Shown here piece by piece: positions 37,528-47,090 of a stretch of DNA of 64,000 nucleotides. Origin of the DNA: an uncultured Clostridia bacterium (GTDB lineage Bacteria > Bacillota > Clostridia > TANB77 > CAG-508); contig CAKPDR010000004.1 of the NCBI GenBank assembly GCA_934149075.1, forward strand, positions 52,093 through 116,092, given 5' to 3'. Position 1 is the first letter of the stretch. Each line of letters starts with the position of its first letter. Made by a program: the position numbers and the translations under genes. The notes under the pieces are model-generated. The model saw only the letters and a program-made list of their open reading frames with translations. It had not been told where the DNA came from and made no database searches.

Positions 37528-37869
37528 TTATTGGTTATTTTCTTCTTTTTCTTTTAAAGCTATATAATGATCTAAGTCTTTTATTTTCTCATTTAATGAT
37601 GTTATATGTATATTATCTATAAACACTTGCATTAGTAAAAATGCTATCATTACTAAAAATATAAAATTGACTGGCGCTGCAAACCCTAGTTTACTTGAAA
37701 GCCAAACAATTATATTAGGAAATACACTTATTAATATTAGTACTATACTTCCTAACATCCATGTTACAGAATTTTCTACTTTTAGTTGAGATTTTTTTAT
37801 TTTTGTTACACATAAGAAAAATGCTACAAAAGAGCTTACAATTAATATTATTCTTAATGTTATTGACAT
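37528..37869 (-). CDS. DUF2304 membrane protein
   Basis: 113 aa from ATG 37869 (AGAGGTG upstream); the GTG at 37878 overlaps that ribosome site. Three membrane helices are followed by a short charged C-terminal helix (SLNEKIKDLDHYIALKEKEE), the typical DUF2304 layout. Function is unknown, but the family is tightly linked to DPM1-like glycosyltransferases and GtrA, as here. Confidence 0.85.
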   Translation of the reverse strand: MSITLRIILIVSSFVAFFLCVTKIKKSQLKVENSVTWMLGSIVLILISVFPNIIVWLSSKLGFAAPVNFIFLVMIAFLLMQVFIDNIHITSLNEKIKDLDHYIALKEKEENNQ

Positions 37870-37880
37870 ATTTTTCACCT

Positions 37881-38570
37881 CTACTTATTTTTTCTAGTTA
37901 TTGCTCTAATAAATATGATTGAAAACATCATATTTATCATATATTTCATAGATTTTATTGGAGTTAAATAGCTTTCTCCAAATTCTCTATCTTTCATTTC
38001 AACTTGTACTTCTTTAATTTTTAGTCCTTTTTTTGCCATATATACTAATGTATCCGGTTCTGGAGTCAAGCTAGTATTTCTATTAAATTCTGCAATTGCT
38101 CTTTTATTAAATGCTCTCATTCCAGAGGTTGTATCTTTTATAGTTAATCCTGTGGTAATTTTGATAAAAAATGATATTACTCTACTTCCTAGCATTCTAG
38201 CTGTAAATGGTTTCTTTTCTGTAACAAATCTTGAACCAATTGTTATATCTGCATTTTTTTCTTCTATTTCCTTTACTAAATCTTTTAAATATTTAGCTTG
38301 ATGTTGCCCATCACCATCAAATTGAATGGCAACATCATAATTGTTTTTTTGAGCATATTTCATTCCAAGCTGAATTCCACTTGTTAACCCATAATTTATT
38401 GGTAATGATAACATATTGAAATTATTTTTTTCACAGATTTCTTTTGTGTTATCTTTTGAACAATCATTAATTATAATATAATCATAATTTGTATTTGTAG
38501 TTACATCTTTTACTGTTTTTTCTATATTTTGAGCTTCATTATATGCTGGTATAATTATTAATACTTTCAT
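37881..38570 (-). CDS. DPM1-like GT2 glycosyltransferase
   Basis: 229 aa, single GT-A domain with LIIIPAYNEAQNIEKTV, IINDCSKDNT, QFDGDGQHQAKYL and SGMRAFNKRA. It resembles dolichyl/undecaprenyl-phosphate sugar synthases. With DUF2304 and GtrA immediately downstream it would make and help move a polyprenyl-phosphate sugar that a GT-C enzyme could use outside. AAGGAG is present twice upstream. Confidence 0.9.
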   Translation of the reverse strand: MKVLIIIPAYNEAQNIEKTVKDVTTNTNYDYIIINDCSKDNTKEICEKNNFNMLSLPINYGLTSGIQLGMKYAQKNNYDVAIQFDGDGQHQAKYLKDLVKEIEEKNADITIGSRFVTEKKPFTARMLGSRVISFFIKITTGLTIKDTTSGMRAFNKRAIAEFNRNTSLTPEPDTLVYMAKKGLKIKEVQVEMKDREFGESYLTPIKSMKYMINMMFSIIFIRAITRKNK

Positions 38571-38589
38571 CGTATTCTCCTTAATCTCC

Positions 38590-40683
38590 TTAATCTATTT
38601 GATATATATATTGATTCTTTTCCATATTTTCATATTTAATACTTAAATGGAACTTTGTCCTTATATCATCTGAATAATTTACATCTGTAAAATAATATTT
38701 TACTCCTAGATCCTTTAAATTTTCATAGTTTAAATCAACTTCATAACTGTCAGTTGTTAATAATCTAAATTCTGTGTTATCAGCTAATATTATCCCAATA
38801 TGTGCATATCTATTATATACATCATTGTATTTTTTTTCTGGATCTACTATATTTAACCACTGAAAATTAGGATATGAGTTTACTCCATTTAATGTATTTG
38901 CACCATTTGCTAACAAATACTGACCACTCCAATTATATCTACCTATCCATAATGCATCTTCATCTTCTTTGCAAATTGTTTGTATTTCTTTAGCTAAGTC
39001 TGTTTTGTATATTATCCCTAATCCTGAACTAATTGGGTTAATTGTAGCTCCTGCTAAAATATATATTATACACATTGTATAACAAAAAGCTTTTTTATTT
39101 ATTTGTAAAACAGAATATACTATTGCAAATATTACTACTGATATTATTTCTAATTTTACTGTTGTAAAGAATTCTCTATATGATGAATTTTTTATTAAAA
39201 TATATGCTCCAATTACCGCCAATAAAGATATTACTATAGAATTCTTTTTGTTCATTATATTCCTATCTTCAAATTTTTTCATTAGCATTAATGTTAATAA
39301 TGTTCCTACCATTCCTAATAGTAATTGAGTTCTTGCTGTTGGTGAATAATATAAAAATGTAATTTGGGATAATATTTTATTAAATCCTATATATAACCAT
39401 GTAAAGAAAAATGCATACAAACAAATTAATCCTACTTCTAATATTTTATTTGAATCAGTTATCTTTTCTTTTTTCCAATTATTTATATAGTAAATAATTA
39501 AACCTACTAATCCTACAGTAGAATACATATATGTACTAATTTCACATGGATTTGCTATGCTCTTACTATATGGTAAAAATATATTCGTAAACCCTGCAAT
39601 AAATTGATTTATTGTGAAATCTCCTCCCATCTCAAATCTACTTCCAGGATATACTGTTCCCATCATTGTTTGAATATCATTCCATGCAAAAAATATAAAA
39701 TAGGCAATTATGGAAAATGCAAATAATAATGTTAATCCCATAATGATATAATCTTTTATTTTTAATTTTTTAAAGTTTTTAATTAAATCATTTATCATAA
39801 ATATTACTATAATATATGCAAGAGGTACTTGATAAGCCGGGTACAGCGCAAATGCAAATGCAGGTATAGAAATAACCATTCCAAATGCTATTAATATCTT
39901 TTTCCAATTTTCTTTTTCTAAATTTTCCATGTATGTATGAAATAATATTACAATTGCCATCCCCCATATATATGCATCAACTATTGCAGTGCTAAACCAC
40001 CACATAATCCCTGGTGCTATAGCTAGCATTAACGTACCAGCAATAGTTAATATATTATCTTTTTTAGTAATTATTCTTGCTACTTCAAATGAAACTACTA
40101 GTAATAATATAATTCTTAACATCCACCACCAAGAAAATCCATATTCAGTTCCAAATAGTATAAATCCCCATGTTAAAGGTTTGGCTATTGTCGCATAGTT
40201 TAAAACTGGTCCTCCTGTCATTAAGATATTGCAATTTCCTTGCATGATATGTGAATTGTACATTTTATATCCATCTTGATTTAGTGTTTGAGCTAACATT
40301 GTAGGAGATTGAACCAACCATTCATCTGCTCTTATAGTCCTTGCTACTCCTAAAATAGTTTTATATCCTCCATCTTCATTTATAAAGCTTTTCCAAACAT
40401 TTATTGAAGATAAATTCAATTTACATATTACACATAAAACAAAAATTGCTGTAATTATTATGTATCTTTTTTCTATTATCCAATTTAATACTTTTTTTAT
40501 TTTTTCTTTATATTTTTCAATAATAAAATATCCAGTGTATATAATCTCAATCCCATATAAAATTGCTAATCTTATTACTGTACTTTTTTCAATAATAATT
40601 TTTTTTGAAAAAAACAGCTCTATTAATATTGGTATAATAATATATCCAATTATCTTTAATATTTTTTTATTTATTTTCTTCAA
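38590..40683 (-). CDS. Polytopic GT-C-like membrane protein
   Basis: 697 aa, TTG start at 40683 with AGGGAGG upstream. About 12-14 membrane helices; a first extracellular loop (about 95-165) contains RTIRADEWLVQSP, and the last 130 residues form a soluble domain. The layout fits GT-C glycosyltransferases that use polyprenyl-phosphate sugars outside the membrane. No individual family is recognised with confidence. The adjacent DPM1-like/DUF2304/GtrA set could supply its donor (inference). Confidence 0.7.
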   Translation of the reverse strand: MKKINKKILKIIGYIIIPILIELFFSKKIIIEKSTVIRLAILYGIEIIYTGYFIIEKYKEKIKKVLNWIIEKRYIIITAIFVLCVICKLNLSSINVWKSFINEDGGYKTILGVARTIRADEWLVQSPTMLAQTLNQDGYKMYNSHIMQGNCNILMTGGPVLNYATIAKPLTWGFILFGTEYGFSWWWMLRIILLLVVSFEVARIITKKDNILTIAGTLMLAIAPGIMWWFSTAIVDAYIWGMAIVILFHTYMENLEKENWKKILIAFGMVISIPAFAFALYPAYQVPLAYIIVIFMINDLIKNFKKLKIKDYIIMGLTLLFAFSIIAYFIFFAWNDIQTMMGTVYPGSRFEMGGDFTINQFIAGFTNIFLPYSKSIANPCEISTYMYSTVGLVGLIIYYINNWKKEKITDSNKILEVGLICLYAFFFTWLYIGFNKILSQITFLYYSPTARTQLLLGMVGTLLTLMLMKKFEDRNIMNKKNSIVISLLAVIGAYILIKNSSYREFFTTVKLEIISVVIFAIVYSVLQINKKAFCYTMCIIYILAGATINPISSGLGIIYKTDLAKEIQTICKEDEDALWIGRYNWSGQYLLANGANTLNGVNSYPNFQWLNIVDPEKKYNDVYNRYAHIGIILADNTEFRLLTTDSYEVDLNYENLKDLGVKYYFTDVNYSDDIRTKFHLSIKYENMEKNQYIYQID

Positions 40684-40693
40684 TTTTTCCTCC

Positions 40694-42391
40694 CTAACAA
40701 TTTATCTTGTTATAATTTATCTTAGGCAAGTCCGTGTCTAATCTGTAATTCCTATTGTAATATGGATCACCTTTAGCAATTACTTTAGACCATCTCTTTA
40801 CAAATAATTCATATTCTTTTGCAAACCTTTTTTGTTTTTCTGAATTTTCTGTGTCTTCTCCTCTCGATTTTGATTCATAATGATATGCTTCTACAAATGG
40901 ATTATACACTATTAAGTATTTAGCAGTTCTAACTTTTAAGCAAAAATCAACATCATTGAATGCTACAGCTAATTTTTCGTCAAATCCTAACATGTCGATA
41001 TATAACTGTTTTCTTGTCATAAAACATGCTGCAGTAACTGCACTTAAATCTTGAACTATATTTATATAATCATCTTTTTTGAAGTCTTTTTCTGAAATTT
41101 CTCTATTTCTATGTCCAGCTAATCCTCTTGTTCCTATTGTTACCCCTGCATGTTGTATTGTCTTATCAGGAAAATATAATTTTGCACCACATATTCCAAC
41201 ATCTGGTCTTTGAGCATACATAAGCATTTGTTCCATCCAATCTGTAGTTATAAATTCTATGTCATTGTTTAGCATTACTACATATTCTCCATTTGAACAT
41301 TCTACACCATAATTTACAATTGCTGAATAATTAAAATAATTTATATCATATTTAAACACTTTTATTCTTTTATCTTTTTGAATTATTTTATCATAGTATT
41401 CAAATGTTTCTTTATTTTTGCTGTTATTTTCTACAATTATTGCTTCATAATTTGAGTATGTAGACTTTTCCAATGATTTTAATAATTTATCTAAATCTTC
41501 TATATGATCCATATTTGGAATCACTAATGAAATCAATGGATTTCCTTTTATTTTGTAATTAATTTTATATTGACCTTTAAACCTTCCATCTTGTATATTA
41601 TCATATTCAAGATTCATTCTTTTTAAATGTTTTTCTATAATTTTCTTTTCGTCTGCAATATCAATATTCATATTTTCTTCTGTTTCATGATACAATATTT
41701 TTTGTATATGTTCTATTTTTCTTGTTTTTTCACTAACCTGCAAAAGTATATCATATATTATATCTTTATTTAAATTTTCTAGCATTTCTTTATGAATTTT
41801 TAAAAATGTAGTTTTTACAGCAATAAATCTTCCTATATAATTTTGAGAAATTATAGTATCTCTGGCAAATCCTGGTTTAAAATGTGGTTTTATTCTTTGA
41901 CCATTTATCATCTTATCATTATCTGAATATATTAATATACTATCTCTGTATTCAATTGATTTTACAAGTTCATACAATGTAAATGGCATCAACTCTATAT
42001 CTTTACCTATAAAAACAATATAATCACTGTTAGAATTATCAATAATATTTTTAATATTATCCTTTTCTAATACTGAAATTTGATATTTGGTATATGTTTG
42101 TTCTTCTATGCTTTTTATAAGATTTTCATTGTCATTACATATAATTTCAAATTTTAGATTTTGGCATGACTTATATTCTTTTTGTTTTTCTAACTCTTCA
42201 TTACTTGGTTCATTATTTGCTATCCATGTTGCATATTCATCTAAAATAACTTTTCCAAATCTTATTTTATTAATACAGGTTGAATATAAACCTTTAAATC
42301 CATTGTTTTTTATATATCTTAATACAGATTTGAAATTTGATATATTAATTGCTTTTATGACCTTTTTTATTTTTCTTATTAGAGAGCTCAT
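40694..42391 (-). CDS. GT2 glycosyltransferase (rhamnosyltransferase-like)
   Basis: 565 aa. The N-terminal 280 residues contain a weak GT-A-like region (FEIICNDNENLIKSIEEQTY, DNDKMINGQR). The C-terminal GT2 domain has SLVIPNMDHIEDLDKLL, VENNSKN, the metal site VMLNNDIEFI and AFNDVDFCLK. It resembles large GT2 enzymes of O-antigen and rhamnan clusters. GAGGAT precedes the start. Confidence 0.85.
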   Translation of the reverse strand: MSSLIRKIKKVIKAINISNFKSVLRYIKNNGFKGLYSTCINKIRFGKVILDEYATWIANNEPSNEELEKQKEYKSCQNLKFEIICNDNENLIKSIEEQTYTKYQISVLEKDNIKNIIDNSNSDYIVFIGKDIELMPFTLYELVKSIEYRDSILIYSDNDKMINGQRIKPHFKPGFARDTIISQNYIGRFIAVKTTFLKIHKEMLENLNKDIIYDILLQVSEKTRKIEHIQKILYHETEENMNIDIADEKKIIEKHLKRMNLEYDNIQDGRFKGQYKINYKIKGNPLISLVIPNMDHIEDLDKLLKSLEKSTYSNYEAIIVENNSKNKETFEYYDKIIQKDKRIKVFKYDINYFNYSAIVNYGVECSNGEYVVMLNNDIEFITTDWMEQMLMYAQRPDVGICGAKLYFPDKTIQHAGVTIGTRGLAGHRNREISEKDFKKDDYINIVQDLSAVTAACFMTRKQLYIDMLGFDEKLAVAFNDVDFCLKVRTAKYLIVYNPFVEAYHYESKSRGEDTENSEKQKRFAKEYELFVKRWSKVIAKGDPYYNRNYRLDTDLPKINYNKINC

Positions 42392-42410
42392 TATTCATCC
42401 TCTTTCTTTA

Positions 42411-44525
42411 TTATTTCTTTATCCCCATTTTTCCCAATATATTTTTTACTTTTCTTTTTCCTCTTCTTAAGAATCTGTAAACTTTTCCATGTTCGTCTTT
42501 ATATATAGGCTGTGTTTGAGCTAATTCTTGTGAGGTTTTAATTGATTCTTCACTTGCCAAAAAAGCTTCTTTTTTATATAATTTTTCTATTTGTGGTAAA
42601 TTATTATAATCTGTTTCTAACATATCTTTTACTGCTTTTAGAAAATATTCATAGCCTTCTTCTAAAGGATATGCTTTCATAAACTCTTTGCCAAATTCAG
42701 ACATTTTTTTTGCAATATCTGGATTATCAATTATATATGCCATTGCACTTGCTATTGCTTCTGGCGTTGGTTGTGCTAATAACACTCCTTCGTCAGGCAA
42801 ATCATATATGTTATTTTCTTTATATAGTTCCACTACTGGTAATCCTGCTGCCATCATTTCAAATGGTATTCTTGATGGATTTGATGCACTCATACACAAG
42901 CCTACTTTACATTTATTATATAATTCATTACATTGTTTAATTGGAATTATATTTAAGTTTTTACATTCAAATTCAAAAGTAGCTGGTATGTTAGAACCAT
43001 ATAAATATATTTGTATATCTGGTTTCATGGCCTTTAATATTCTCAATGCTTTTAATCCTATGTAATCACACCTTCTTGGTTTTTCTGGTTGATACACATA
43101 GCATACTGCATTTTCTTTTTTCACATTTTCTAATGGTTTATATGTATTTAAATCAGCTCCAAATGGAAAATATTCTGCAGGTTGATTAAATTCTGCTTGC
43201 ATCTTATGTGATAGCCATTTTCCTATTGTTACTGGTAAAAATCCATATCTATAAGAATTTTCTGTAATCAAATATTGATCACCCATTGGAAAGAACCATG
43301 GCTCATAATCTTGTATAAAATATGCTTTTTTCTTTGCTGGTAATTTTTTTACAAATTCAACTGTCTGCCATCCTGTTGCAAACATTAAATCGTAATCTTT
43401 TTTTATATCAAATCCAACATATACTCCTGCAGTACATGGCTCATACCAGTCATTTATCTTTTGTCTTACTATTTCTGAAGTTGATACACCATCTTCTTCA
43501 AAAAATAGATCACATTCATAACCTGCTCTTATAAGTGCATTTACATTTTGAATAATCGTTCTGTGTCCTCCTGATCCCTTTCCAGGATGAGGTATTACCC
43601 ATGCAATTTTCTTTTTTCCATTATCTTTTGGTGGCAATGATGCCTGCATTAGATCTCTTCTCATTTGTTGTTTCTTTTTTATTTCTTCTGGTAATTCATA
43701 TAAACTAGATATTTCATCTTGTATTCTACAAATTTCTCCATACTCAATTTCTGCTTTTATATCAGTACATACAGAGCTTCCATGTTTTCTATAATAGTTT
43801 AATGCATTGGTATTCCAGCTTATTTTTCCATTTTTTAATACATTATAATAAATATACCAATCTCCAGCTACTCTGAATTCTCCTGCTTTTTCAAATATAT
43901 CAGAATAATCTTGTTTTTTCCACATTACACTTGATACATTTAATATTGTATTTGTTACACTTAAATGGTTTATTATTTCTTCTTTTCCTGTCCATATATA
44001 AGATTTATTCCATTCTCCTGTTCTACACATATCATACCAATCATCACATCTTGATCGAATAAGATTATTATCTCCATCAATTTTTGCAGATTCGCAATAT
44101 GATAAAACCACTTCAGGATCATCAAATGGTTTTATTAATTCTTCTACAAAATTATTTTCAGCAGAATCATCTGCCTCTGCAATCCACACAAATTCTCCAG
44201 TAGCTATATCAAATCCTTTTTTCCATTGTTTAAATACACAACCACCACTATTTTTTTCATTAACAATAAATTGTACTTTTATATCAGGGTATTCATTTTT
44301 TATTTTTTCTATCTTATCATTTATAACTTGTACACTATTATCTGTAGAACAATCGTCTAAAATAATTAGTTCATATATTGGGTAAGTTTGCATTAATATT
44401 GAATCTATTCTTTCTATTATGTAATTAGCATAATTATAATTTGGTATTATAACACTTACCTTTTTAGGATTTTCTATTTTTAATTTATTTTTTTGATTCT
44501 TATATATATCAATTTTCTTACTCAT
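42411..44525 (-). CDS. Fused GT2 - GT4-like glycosyltransferase
   Basis: 704 aa. The N-terminal GT2 domain (about 20-280) has VSVIIPNYNYANYI, ILDDCSTDNS and IAEADDSAENN. The C-terminal part (about 310-640) starts KKIAWVIPHPGKGSGGHRT and contains EYFPFGADLNTYKP and PFEMMAAGLPVVELY, matching the WsaF/GT4-type GT-B fold. Two activities in one chain could add successive sugars of a repeat. AAAGGA lies upstream. It immediately follows the WbdD-like gene. Confidence 0.88.
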   Translation of the reverse strand: MSKKIDIYKNQKNKLKIENPKKVSVIIPNYNYANYIIERIDSILMQTYPIYELIILDDCSTDNSVQVINDKIEKIKNEYPDIKVQFIVNEKNSGGCVFKQWKKGFDIATGEFVWIAEADDSAENNFVEELIKPFDDPEVVLSYCESAKIDGDNNLIRSRCDDWYDMCRTGEWNKSYIWTGKEEIINHLSVTNTILNVSSVMWKKQDYSDIFEKAGEFRVAGDWYIYYNVLKNGKISWNTNALNYYRKHGSSVCTDIKAEIEYGEICRIQDEISSLYELPEEIKKKQQMRRDLMQASLPPKDNGKKKIAWVIPHPGKGSGGHRTIIQNVNALIRAGYECDLFFEEDGVSTSEIVRQKINDWYEPCTAGVYVGFDIKKDYDLMFATGWQTVEFVKKLPAKKKAYFIQDYEPWFFPMGDQYLITENSYRYGFLPVTIGKWLSHKMQAEFNQPAEYFPFGADLNTYKPLENVKKENAVCYVYQPEKPRRCDYIGLKALRILKAMKPDIQIYLYGSNIPATFEFECKNLNIIPIKQCNELYNKCKVGLCMSASNPSRIPFEMMAAGLPVVELYKENNIYDLPDEGVLLAQPTPEAIASAMAYIIDNPDIAKKMSEFGKEFMKAYPLEEGYEYFLKAVKDMLETDYNNLPQIEKLYKKEAFLASEESIKTSQELAQTQPIYKDEHGKVYRFLRRGKRKVKNILGKMGIKK

Positions 44526-44545
44526 ATATAAACATCCTTTCTGTA

Positions 44546-46165
44546 CTATTTAATAATTTTTTTTATTTTTCTTTTTACTTTATTATAAAATGTATTGTTT
44601 ATCTTGTTTTGAAGTTTTTCGTTTTCTTTGCTTATATTATTTATTTCGTCTATTAATTGTTTATTTGTTTCTTTTAAGTTACAATTTTCAAGTTGTTGTG
44701 CTTTAAATCTTTCATTTAAATTTTTTATTTCTGTTTGTTGTGCATTACTTCTTAATTGTAAATTATTTAGTTCTTGCTTAGTTTCATCTATATTAAAATC
44801 ATGATTTTGCGAATAGAATTCCCATTCAGCATTATCTCTAATTTTTTCCTGAATTTTATTGTCCAATTCTTCAAACATACTTAAATATGGTCTTAATTTA
44901 TATTTGTCAAATAATTTCTCAATTGATATAAATCTTCTTAATGAAATTGTATATACTATAGCTCTATATAATATATATTCTACAGGCAAGTTTGTTTCAT
45001 TCCACTCCTGATCAAAAAAATAAAATTCATTATCAATCATAAAACAATTTTTAAAAGTCATGTCCCATAAACCATTTTCCATAAAATTTAAATCCTGTAT
45101 TATATTTTTCTCTTCCACGTCAACACCATATTTTCCAAATACTGTTTTATCATAATCTTTTTCTTTGTAAGGCTCTATTGTTATTGCTTTGATATAATTA
45201 TTTATAATACTTTCAAATTCCTCTACTTGTCCATTTTCTAACTTTTCTGTTAATATATTATTTAATAAATATTTTTGTTCCATATATTTACTTTTTATTT
45301 TGTCTCCATCTATATAATCTAAGGTTTTAATACCATTTTTTTGTAATATATGTAGATTTTTTTCTAAATTATCATAATGTTTAATTGCCTCTTCATGTGC
45401 AATTTGTTTTTCAACATATGTATCTGAAATTTTTGTTATTAGTTGATATTTTTTCTTTCTCATATTATTAAATGATATATATTTGTATGTTTTATCACAC
45501 TCACCCTTTGTAATTTCAATTAAAAATGAATTAGCAAAAAAAGTGAACATTTCTTTATTTGTTTTTAATATTTCTCTAAACACATCAATTTCATTGAATA
45601 ATATGTCTGAGTTTTTTAAGAAATATGGATTATACTTGTCTATACTATTATAGACTGGCAATTGTTCATCTGTAAATATAACATTAGGTAATTTATAATC
45701 TGGTAATGGATAGTAAAATCTTGTATTATACCCAATTTCTTTTAATATTTTTTCTATATATTTCTTAGTATATGTTTCTATTTTCTCTGGTGCATTATTA
45801 TATCCTATTAAGCTGGCAAATTTTTTTCCAAATATATTTTCAGGATTTCCATTCCAAAATTTTAGTCCAAATTTATTATCTACTGCTAATAAAATTTTAC
45901 CATCAACTTCTAAAAATTTTTCTAATTTTATAATAAGATTTTTCAAAATTAATTTTTCGTAATTATTTAATCCTATTAATATTATTATATTAAACTTTTC
46001 TGTTATATTTTCTAATTCATCTATTTTACTGACTTTTTGTACTCTTGAACATTTTTTTCTTAAAAAGTTGGTTAGTTCTTCAGATTTTATTCCTATTTCT
46101 AATACTTTTTGTTCTTTATTAAAAGGATACCAGTTTAATATATTGGGGCTTTGAACTATTTCCAA
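44546..46165 (-). CDS. WbdD-like protein: methyltransferase-like, kinase-like and coiled-coil regions
   Basis: 539 aa, TTG start at 46165 with AAGGAGGG upstream. Residues about 15-150 resemble a class I SAM methyltransferase, but motif I reads LEIGIKSEEL, lacking the usual Gly pattern. Residues about 215-420 look like an aminoglycoside/choline-kinase-type fold: YVEKQ (Lys253), WDMTFKN (Asp368, Asn373 of a DxxxxN loop) and FDQEW (Asp385). Residues about 455-525 form a coiled coil ending in a Lys-rich tail. E. coli WbdD has the same order and caps the O9a polymer exported by Wzm/Wzt, its coiled coil acting as a length ruler. Wzt and Wzm are encoded nearby. Substrate is unknown. Confidence 0.65.
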   Translation of the reverse strand: MEIVQSPNILNWYPFNKEQKVLEIGIKSEELTNFLRKKCSRVQKVSKIDELENITEKFNIIILIGLNNYEKLILKNLIIKLEKFLEVDGKILLAVDNKFGLKFWNGNPENIFGKKFASLIGYNNAPEKIETYTKKYIEKILKEIGYNTRFYYPLPDYKLPNVIFTDEQLPVYNSIDKYNPYFLKNSDILFNEIDVFREILKTNKEMFTFFANSFLIEITKGECDKTYKYISFNNMRKKKYQLITKISDTYVEKQIAHEEAIKHYDNLEKNLHILQKNGIKTLDYIDGDKIKSKYMEQKYLLNNILTEKLENGQVEEFESIINNYIKAITIEPYKEKDYDKTVFGKYGVDVEEKNIIQDLNFMENGLWDMTFKNCFMIDNEFYFFDQEWNETNLPVEYILYRAIVYTISLRRFISIEKLFDKYKLRPYLSMFEELDNKIQEKIRDNAEWEFYSQNHDFNIDETKQELNNLQLRSNAQQTEIKNLNERFKAQQLENCNLKETNKQLIDEINNISKENEKLQNKINNTFYNKVKRKIKKIIK

Positions 46166-46178
46166 ATATTTTCCCTCC

Positions 46179-47081
46179 TTAAATTGAAATTTTTATATTA
46201 CCATCTTTTTCTATAATATTATTCGTTATATTTAATTCTTCCATCCATTGTCTAGTTTCTTTTGTTTTCCATGGTCCTGAATCTTCTCCACTGCCTGAAT
46301 CATTTATCCATAACCAATCTGGAGTTGGCCATAAACAAATTGTAGGTTTTATAAAATCGTACACTTCTTTACTTACTCCTGATTGTCCATGATGTGCCAT
46401 TTGCAGTATATCTACTTTTAATTTTTCTGATTGGTTTTTTAATAATTTTTCTCCACTTTCAACTCCTGTATCACCTAAAAATAATATATCATTTTTCCCT
46501 GTATTCATTTTTATTACCATACTTGAATTGTTTATAGCATTTGTTGTTATTTCTGGATTTTTGACACCCAGTATTTCACAATTGATATTATCTATTTTAA
46601 ATGTCTCATTTAAATATACTTCTTCTACTTTATCTGCAATTTTTTCTTCTTTTATTGTATTTAAAAACTTCGTACATTCCTCATCTCTGCCATCACCATA
46701 TTTTTTATACCAATTTTCATCATTTACTGTAACATATACTTTTCCTATTTCTATATTATAATTTTCTACAATGTCTATAAAACATGTAGCATGATCTTTA
46801 TGTGGATGTGTTATAAACCAGTAATCAACTTTTCCTGTGTATTCATTTATTTTTTTCACTAGATTTTGAGTGTCATCAGAAGTTCCTCCATCAATAATAA
46901 TAATTTTATCATTATTAGTCTTTATAATATATCCCATCATCTGACTGTGACCATTATTTTGTAATTGCTCTAAAGTTGTATTCATTTTGGTTTTTGTATT
47001 GTCTTTTACTATAAAAAACATAATAATTATTAATATCACTCCTATTAGACAACTACTATATACTACTTTATTCTTTTTCAT
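46179..47081 (-). CDS. ComEC-like metallo-beta-lactamase hydrolase, membrane-anchored
   Basis: 300 aa. One N-terminal membrane helix (about 7-25) places the enzyme outside the cytoplasm. MBL motifs are IIDGGTSDD, ITHPHKDHATC (HxHxDH), LFLGDTG and QMAHHGQSG, as in the C-terminal domain of ComEC. The ion ligands look complete. Related domains hydrolyse phosphodiesters or nucleic acids; its role in a glycan cluster is unknown. AGAGGA lies upstream, and short gaps to wzt and the WbdD-like gene suggest one operon. Confidence 0.85.
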   Translation of the reverse strand: MKKNKVVYSSCLIGVILIIIMFFIVKDNTKTKMNTTLEQLQNNGHSQMMGYIIKTNNDKIIIIDGGTSDDTQNLVKKINEYTGKVDYWFITHPHKDHATCFIDIVENYNIEIGKVYVTVNDENWYKKYGDGRDEECTKFLNTIKEEKIADKVEEVYLNETFKIDNINCEILGVKNPEITTNAINNSSMVIKMNTGKNDILFLGDTGVESGEKLLKNQSEKLKVDILQMAHHGQSGVSKEVYDFIKPTICLWPTPDWLWINDSGSGEDSGPWKTKETRQWMEELNITNNIIEKDGNIKISI

Positions 47082-47090
47082 TTTTTCCTC

